Source: an uncultured Lachnospiraceae bacterium (GTDB taxonomy: Bacteria; Bacillota; Clostridia; Lachnospirales; Lachnospiraceae). From it: DNA of 36,518 bases. Under the pieces are notes generated by a model, which saw only the letters and a list, made by a program, of their open reading frames with translations, was not told the DNA's origin and did not search any database. The stretch is taken from the NCBI GenBank assembly GCA_902774725.1, contig CACYJP010000057.1:1-36518 (forward strand), in the 5' to 3' direction. Positions within the stretch are counted from its first letter, which is position 1, and each line of letters starts with the position of its first letter. Positions 32,178 to 36,518 of this stretch are shown piece by piece. Position numbers and translations under genes: made by a program.

Positions 32178-33533
32178 TTACTTTCCAAGTCTTGCACGAA
32201 GCTCTGCTGTCTTCTCTTCAAAGCCCGGCTTTCCGAGAAGAGCAAACATGTTCTTCTTGTAGCTCTCAACTCCAGGCTGATTGAATGGATTAACTCCAAG
32301 AGTATAACCACTCACGCCACAGCCAAACTCGAACTTATAGAAAAGCTCTCCAATTGCAAGCTCATCGATTTCAGTCATATCTATACGGATGTTAGGAACT
32401 CCACCATCAACATGAGCAAGGATTGTTCCTTCCATTGCACACTTATTAATGAAATCAACTTCTTTACCAGCGAGATAGTTCAGACCATCGAGGTCCTCTG
32501 CCTCCTCCTGCATAATAACAGCAGCACGTGGCTTCTCAACGTTGATAAATGTTTCAAAGTGGTTCTTTGTTCCATCCTGAATGAACTGTCCAAGTGAATG
32601 AAGGTCAGTTGTGAAATCAACGCCTGCAGGGAAGATACCCTTTCCGTCTTTTCCTTCACTCTCTCCGTAGAGCTGCTTCCACCACTCTGTTACATAGTGA
32701 AGTGCCGGCTCGAAGTTTCCAAGTATTTCCATACCAAGACCCTTCTCATACATAACATTTCTTACTGCCGCATACTTCATAACATCGCTGTCATCAAAGT
32801 CCTTTGAAAGACAGTACTCACGTGCATTTGCAGCACCCTCCATCAGCTTATCTATATCAGCACCGCTTACTGCTATTGGAAGAAGTCCAACTGCTGTAAG
32901 AACTGAGAATCTTCCACCTACATCATCAGGAACGACATATGTCTCATAGCCCTCTGCATCAGCAAGAGTCTTAAGAGCTCCACGAGCCTTATCTGTTGTA
33001 GCATATATTCTCTTTGCAGCGCCTTCCTTACCATACTTCTTCTCAAGCATTTCCTTGAAAAGACGGAATGCAACTGAACACTCTGTTGTAGTACCTGACT
33101 TTGAAATAACATTTACAGAGAAATCTCTGTCACCAATTACCTGAACAAGCTCAGATATATATGTAGAGCTGAGGTTATTTCCGCAATAATAGATCTCAGG
33201 AGTCTTACGGATCTCCTTGCTGACTGAATTGTAGAATCCATGACGGAGAGCCTCTATTGCTGCTCTTGCTCCAAGGTATGAACCACCGATACCGATTACA
33301 AGAAGTACATCTGAATCGCTCTGGATCTTTGCAGCCGCTTCCTTGATTCTTCCAAACTCTACCTTATCATAATTAACAGGAAGATCTATCCATCCGAGGA
33401 AATCATTTCCCTCTCCTGTTCTTTCTACGAGAGTTTTCTTTGCTGCCTCAATCCTTGGGCGAATTGCCTCGATCTCAGCATCACTTACCTTGAACTTAGT
33501 ATTGTCAAAGTTAAAACTAATCTTCTGTGACAT
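32178..33533 (-). CDS. pgi: Glucose-6-phosphate isomerase
   Basis: Interconverts glucose-6-phosphate and fructose-6-phosphate in glycolysis. 451 residues, the short bacterial form. It holds [10 protein letters not shown] near 79-88, S-K-S-G-T-T-T near 144, the phosphate-binding D-V-G-G-R-F-S-V-L region, and the C-terminal [15 protein letters not shown] signature with the catalytic lysine just beyond. AAGGAG lies before the ATG. A possible -10 box TATGAT lies at 33583-33578, with no good -35. It is the first gene of a co-oriented group reaching to the THUMP methyltransferase and protease. Confidence 0.97.
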   Translation of the reverse strand: MSQKISFNFDNTKFKVSDAEIEAIRPRIEAAKKTLVERTGEGNDFLGWIDLPVNYDKVEFGRIKEAAAKIQSDSDVLLVIGIGGSYLGARAAIEALRHGFYNSVSKEIRKTPEIYYCGNNLSSTYISELVQVIGDRDFSVNVISKSGTTTECSVAFRLFKEMLEKKYGKEGAAKRIYATTDKARGALKTLADAEGYETYVVPDDVGGRFSVLTAVGLLPIAVSGADIDKLMEGAANAREYCLSKDFDDSDVMKYAAVRNVMYEKGLGMEILGNFEPALHYVTEWWKQLYGESEGKDGKGIFPAGVDFTTDLHSLGQFIQDGTKNHFETFINVEKPRAAVIMQEEAEDLDGLNYLAGKEVDFINKCAMEGTILAHVDGGVPNIRIDMTEIDELAIGELFYKFEFGCGVSGYTLGVNPFNQPGVESYKKNMFALLGKPGFEEKTAELRARLGK

Positions 33534-33846
33534 TTCTGTATGCTCCTTCTATATAAATAATTTATAAATGTACAACTATCATATAAGCATCTAACGCCCA
33601 CTGTTTCTGAGCCCATAGACGCTATGATTTTACCACTATATCTTATTTTTTACAACAGCACTTTTTTATTTATTCCCAAAAAACACTATTTTATTTACTC
33701 CCAATAACCAACTATTGCCTATAAAAAAGATGACAATCAAAGTAAAAACCTCGATTGTCATCTTTTTTCAACTATTTCCAAACCTTCTTCCGGGAGGGCT
33801 GGATATGAGGGGGTATAGCGGACTTGAGTATAAAGAACTCACGTGC
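33534..33846. other. Intergenic stretch between pgi and the small membrane protein
   Basis: No gene is visible. It holds the likely pgi promoter side, an imperfect direct repeat (TTTTTATTTATTCCCAA and ATTTTATTTACTCCCAA, about 33660-33705), and the terminator hairpin at 33723-33768. The remaining 33769-33846 has no recognisable feature. Confidence 0.5.
33723..33768. terminator. Bidirectional intrinsic terminator
   Basis: AAAAAAGATGACAATC (33723-33738) and GATTGTCATCTTTTTT (33753-33768) form a perfect 16-bp stem with a 14-base loop. The A/T ends give a T-run on either strand. It would end the transcript of the small membrane protein gene, which stops at 33847, before pgi. Confidence 0.9.
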
Positions 33847-34068
33847 TTAACTTCTTATAGCTTTTCCGATAAGCATTATGATTCCTCCAAATATCAGGAA
33901 AAAAACTGATAAATAAATGAATCCGACAAAAGCAATAACTATCAGAATAATCGGCAAGAAGATAAGTCCAAGGAAGATCTTCGCAAATCCCCAGGTCAGC
34001 TTTATTGCTACTGTAAGCATATTTCCAAAAAATACAAACATAAGAATCAGGAATATCAATGTCAACAT
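33847..34068 (-). CDS. Small hydrophobic membrane protein
   Basis: 73 residues, nearly all hydrophobic. Two or three membrane-spanning segments: about 1-17, 27-47 and 48-68, with short polar edges and a basic C-terminus (K-A-I-R-S). GGAGAAAAGACC precedes the ATG, a good Shine-Dalgarno. No family function is recognised; similar small proteins of unknown role occur in Lachnospiraceae. It has its own terminator at 33723-33768 and is divergent from the XRE gene, so it is a free-standing transcription unit. Confidence 0.7.
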   Translation of the reverse strand: MLTLIFLILMFVFFGNMLTVAIKLTWGFAKIFLGLIFLPIILIVIAFVGFIYLSVFFLIFGGIIMLIGKAIRS

Positions 34069-34238
34069 GGTCTTTTCTCCTTTCCATTTAATCTTAGTAT
34101 AAACACGAGAAGTGCTCTACTCGTATCAAAGCTTAACACAGACACACACCTGCTACCACGTAAAAGTAAGCGAAATAAAGTCTTTTATTTCTCCTAAAAA
34201 GAGAAATAGATTTTTCCTGCATTTTAATGTATTATAAC

Positions 34239-34334
34239 TATTATAGCTATGAATATTATAGCTAAAGCTTTGATAAAACAGGTGTCAAAAACTAACATAA
34301 CTGTGTTTGGATAGTGTTTAGATAGTGTTTAGAT
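34239..34334 (+). promoter_or_regulatory. XRE gene promoter with 11-bp tandem repeats at the start site
   Basis: TTGATA (34270-34275) and TAACAT (34293-34298) are 17 bp apart and place the start near 34305. Three 11-bp units follow: TGTGTTTGGAT (34302-34312) and two copies of AGTGTTTAGAT (34313-34323, 34324-34334). The 11-bp period equals about one DNA turn. Upstream, TATTATAGCTA occurs twice, 15 bp apart (34239-34249, 34254-34264). A hairpin TATTTCTC/GAGAAATA lies near 34186-34208. These are likely operator sites, possibly autoregulatory. The rest of 34069-34357 has no gene. Confidence 0.6.
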
Positions 34335-34357
34335 AGTACGATAAAAGGAGCTTAAAA

Positions 34358-34837
34358 ATGGGAAGAAAATCAATAAAGGAAAATAAGAATATATATTTTC
34401 AGAGCAGAGAGGAAGCAGGTCTTACACGTGCCGAGGCCAGCGAGCTTATGCAGTGTGTATCAGAAAGCAGAATCGACAAAATCGAAAATGACAGAACACG
34501 CGTTCAGCCTGAGGACGTAACTGCTATGGCAAAGGCTTATAAAAGGCCGAATCTCTGCAACTACTACTGCACTCACGAATGCAGTATCGGTAAGGATACC
34601 GTCACAGAGCTCCGACCTTCCAATCTGTCTGAGCTGTCACTCAGTATATTTAATTCTCTTAATGCTCTAAATAAACAGAAGGAGCGTCTGATGGAAATCG
34701 CCGAAGACGGAGCCGTCACCGAAGATGAGCTCTCCGACTTCATGTCCATTCAGAAAAATCTGGATAAGATATCTACTACAGTAGAAACCCTCAAGCTCTG
34801 GATGGCTGAGGCTCTGGATACTACAGACCCAAAGTGA
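34358..34837 (+). CDS. XRE family transcriptional regulator
   Basis: 159 residues. A helix-turn-helix region at about 15-65 includes E-E-A-G-L-T-R-A-E-A-S-E-L-M and S-E-S-R-I-D-K-I-E-N-D-R-T-R-V. A C-x5-C-x-I segment near 69-77 (Y-Y-C-T-H-E-C) gives a small cysteine pair. The C-terminal part (about 90-150) is helical with heptad-like spacing, suggesting dimerisation. AAAGGAG precedes the ATG. This family is widespread in Lachnospiraceae without an assigned role. It is the only plus-strand gene here and carries 11-bp repeats at its predicted start site. Confidence 0.82.
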   Translation: MGRKSIKENKNIYFQSREEAGLTRAEASELMQCVSESRIDKIENDRTRVQPEDVTAMAKAYKRPNLCNYYCTHECSIGKDTVTELRPSNLSELSLSIFNSLNALNKQKERLMEIAEDGAVTEDELSDFMSIQKNLDKISTTVETLKLWMAEALDTTDPK

Positions 34838-34890
34838 TACCACGCCACAGTAATACCACCCCTCATTAATACCAATACCATTATGAGAGA

Positions 34891-36518
34891 TCAGTTTATA
34901 AACTTTTTCTCAAGCTCATCAACTGTAAGCGGCTTAGCATAGTAGTATCCCTGGAAGCTCTGAACACGGTACTTCTGAAGTATCTCCTTCATACCTTCTG
35001 TTTCAATTCCCTCGATACAAACCTTTGCGCCAAATGTAGCAGCAACATTTACGAAGTTTTCTACAAGTGCTTTTTCCTTTTCATCCTCTTCAATCCTTGT
35101 AACAAAGCTTCGGTCTATCTTGATAGTATCAAACGGAAGGCTCTTAACAAGACCTATTGATGAGAAGCCTGTTCCGAAATCATCAAGCGCTATTTTTACT
35201 CCGTAGCTTCTGAGAATATCAATTACATTTTTCAGTATCTTCATATCCAGAAGTCTGCATCTCTCTGTTATCTCAAGACACAAATGATCAGGTGGGAAGT
35301 TCTGCTCCTTCAGCTTGCTGAGGACCATATCCACAAAGCCGCCCTTCTCAAGCTGCGTATAGGAAAGGTTGACATTTACCACAAAATCCGGAAGCTTTTC
35401 CATGACCTTCTTTGCATCCTTAAGAGATGTTTCCAGAATCCATTCACCAAGCTCAGGGAACAGCGGATCCTTTTCCAGAAGTGGAATAAACTGATCCGGT
35501 GGAACCATTCCATAACGTTCGCTCTTCCATCTGATCAGAGCTTCGGCTCCAATCAGCTTCTCTGTCTTCGAGTCAACCACAGGCTGATAAAGCAGATAGA
35601 AGCCTTCATAATTCTTCATGATAGAGCCACGGATATAATGAAGTCTTTCAATTCGTTCAGAATTCTCATTATTCAGTTCATTCAGGAAGTCAACAATATC
35701 TCCCTGTCTATGAAGCTTACTCTCACTATAAACAAAGCTGAGGCACGCATAAACTGTCTGCGCATCGACATCAAACTTATTAACTGTTATATGTCCCGCA
35801 CTGAGATCAAGTATTATATTTTTTCCATCCACCTGAAATCTTGTACGACAGTACTTTCTCAAGCCCTCATATCTTTTATGTATCTCATCTGTTTCAAATG
35901 TACTTGATATAACCGCAAACTTGGTTCCATCCAATCGGAAGACTCTTCCGGTATTTGCAACATATTCATACAGATGACGTGAAAAGCTCTGAAGTATTTT
36001 ATTACCGAAATCATATCCGTAAACATCATTAAACTCAGCAAACTTTCCGATACCAACAAGAGTGATCTCCATATTCTTCTCACGTATCATATTTTCATTC
36101 AGACTTTCAAAGAAGCCATACTGATTGCTGAGTCCCGTGAGTGTATCTATATCATTCTGTACAGAATGATTCGTTATTGAACCGGCAAAATACTCCGGTT
36201 CTTTGTTTTCATCAAAAAGAACAACCCCTCGACAGGTACATATGATATACTCACCATCTAAAGTCATTGCTCTGTACTGCATATCATGTTCATCTGCTTT
36301 TCCATCGAAGATGTTTTCTATCTCATTATGATATACCTCTATATCATCGGGATGAATTCTTTTCTCCCATATACTTCCGGCATTGAACATATATTCATCC
36401 GGAAGTCCAAACAATGCAACTGCATTCTTCGACCATCTGGACATATCATACTTCATATCGCAAAGATAGACATAATTTCCTTCCGAAACAATAGAAAAAG
36501 CATCAAAAAGCTTATCAA
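34891..36518 (-). CDS. PAS-GGDEF-EAL protein with degenerate GGDEF (5' end outside the window)
   Basis: At least 541 residues. The frame stays open to the window edge, and the sequence before the first in-window ATG (36456) fits the fold, so the start lies to the right. A PAS-like sensor domain (R-W-S-K-N-A-V-A-L-F-G-L-P) leads to a GGDEF domain (L-T-G-L-S-N-Q-Y-G-F). Its signature reads R-L-D-G-T-K-F rather than R-x-G-G-D-E-F, predicting no cyclase activity. The EAL domain keeps A-E-A-L-I-R-W, V-N-L-S, I-T-E-R, L-D-D-F-G-T-G-F, K-I-D-R-S-F and E-G-I-E, so it should hydrolyse c-di-GMP under control of the PAS domain. It is convergent with the XRE gene. Confidence 0.9.
   Translation of the reverse strand, partial: DKLFDAFSIVSEGNYVYLCDMKYDMSRWSKNAVALFGLPDEYMFNAGSIWEKRIHPDDIEVYHNEIENIFDGKADEHDMQYRAMTLDGEYIICTCRGVVLFDENKEPEYFAGSITNHSVQNDIDTLTGLSNQYGFFESLNENMIREKNMEITLVGIGKFAEFNDVYGYDFGNKILQSFSRHLYEYVANTGRVFRLDGTKFAVISSTFETDEIHKRYEGLRKYCRTRFQVDGKNIILDLSAGHITVNKFDVDAQTVYACLSFVYSESKLHRQGDIVDFLNELNNENSERIERLHYIRGSIMKNYEGFYLLYQPVVDSKTEKLIGAEALIRWKSERYGMVPPDQFIPLLEKDPLFPELGEWILETSLKDAKKVMEKLPDFVVNVNLSYTQLEKGGFVDMVLSKLKEQNFPPDHLCLEITERCRLLDMKILKNVIDILRSYGVKIALDDFGTGFSSIGLVKSLPFDTIKIDRSFVTRIEEDEKEKALVENFVNVAATFGAKVCIEGIETEGMKEILQKYRVQSFQGYYYAKPLTVDELEKKFIN

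Overview
The window looks like chromosomal DNA from a low-GC Gram-positive anaerobe of the Clostridia, most likely Lachnospiraceae (Butyrivibrio/Roseburia-like; the genus is inference). The grounds are the tRNA-sensing T-box leader before leuA, purine-rich Shine-Dalgarno sites on nearly every gene, the DUF5711-CvpA pair, the MoxR/DUF58/transglutaminase operon, a secreted papain-like protease, several c-di-GMP phosphodiesterases and a Bacillus-type sdhCAB cluster. No tRNA, rRNA, CRISPR array, insertion sequence or prophage was seen inside the window.

Left part (1-12.1 kb, all minus strand). A strong, A-tract-supported promoter at about 175-245 fires leftward out of the window into a leader made of back-to-back perfect hairpins; it resembles an rRNA-operon leader. 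To its right lie a secreted aromatic-repeat wall-binding protein, CvpA, a DUF5711 beta-propeller-like membrane protein and leuA, which is controlled by a leucine T-box. Upstream of that is an operon for a membrane transglutaminase, a DUF58 protein and a MoxR AAA+ ATPase. A zinc-ribbon membrane protein next to it is split by a frameshift at a repeat tract.

Middle (12.2-25.6 kb). A succinate dehydrogenase/fumarate reductase cluster (sdhC-sdhA-sdhB) has an intact active site but lacks the usual covalent-FAD histidine. It is divergent from ung. Then come a P1-type (DmpA/NylC-like) peptidase, a phosphoserine-phosphatase-like HAD protein, and a plus-strand group of Cof-type HAD phosphatase, GNAT acetyltransferase and SDR oxidoreductase. 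An MFS transporter, an EAL phosphodiesterase with a dead GGDEF domain, a small XRE regulator with a transglutaminase-GNAT fusion, and a frameshifted GNAT gene follow.

Right part (25.6-36.5 kb). A minus-strand run reads pgi, THUMP RNA methyltransferase, papain-like protease, rdgB, M15 peptidase, YfcE-like phosphodiesterase and rlmD. Copies of a REP-like element are interspersed. A tiny membrane protein, an XRE regulator with 11-bp tandem repeats at its predicted start site, and a second EAL protein with a degenerate GGDEF domain (cut by the right edge) complete the window.

The most unusual signals are the hairpin array and rRNA-like promoter at the left edge, the dispersed GACGGTT...TGACT elements, the 130-bp structured insert between the leu T-box and leuA, the transglutaminase-GNAT fusion with its own regulator, and the His-to-Gln change in SdhA. 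I found no clearly new multi-gene defence or biosynthetic system.
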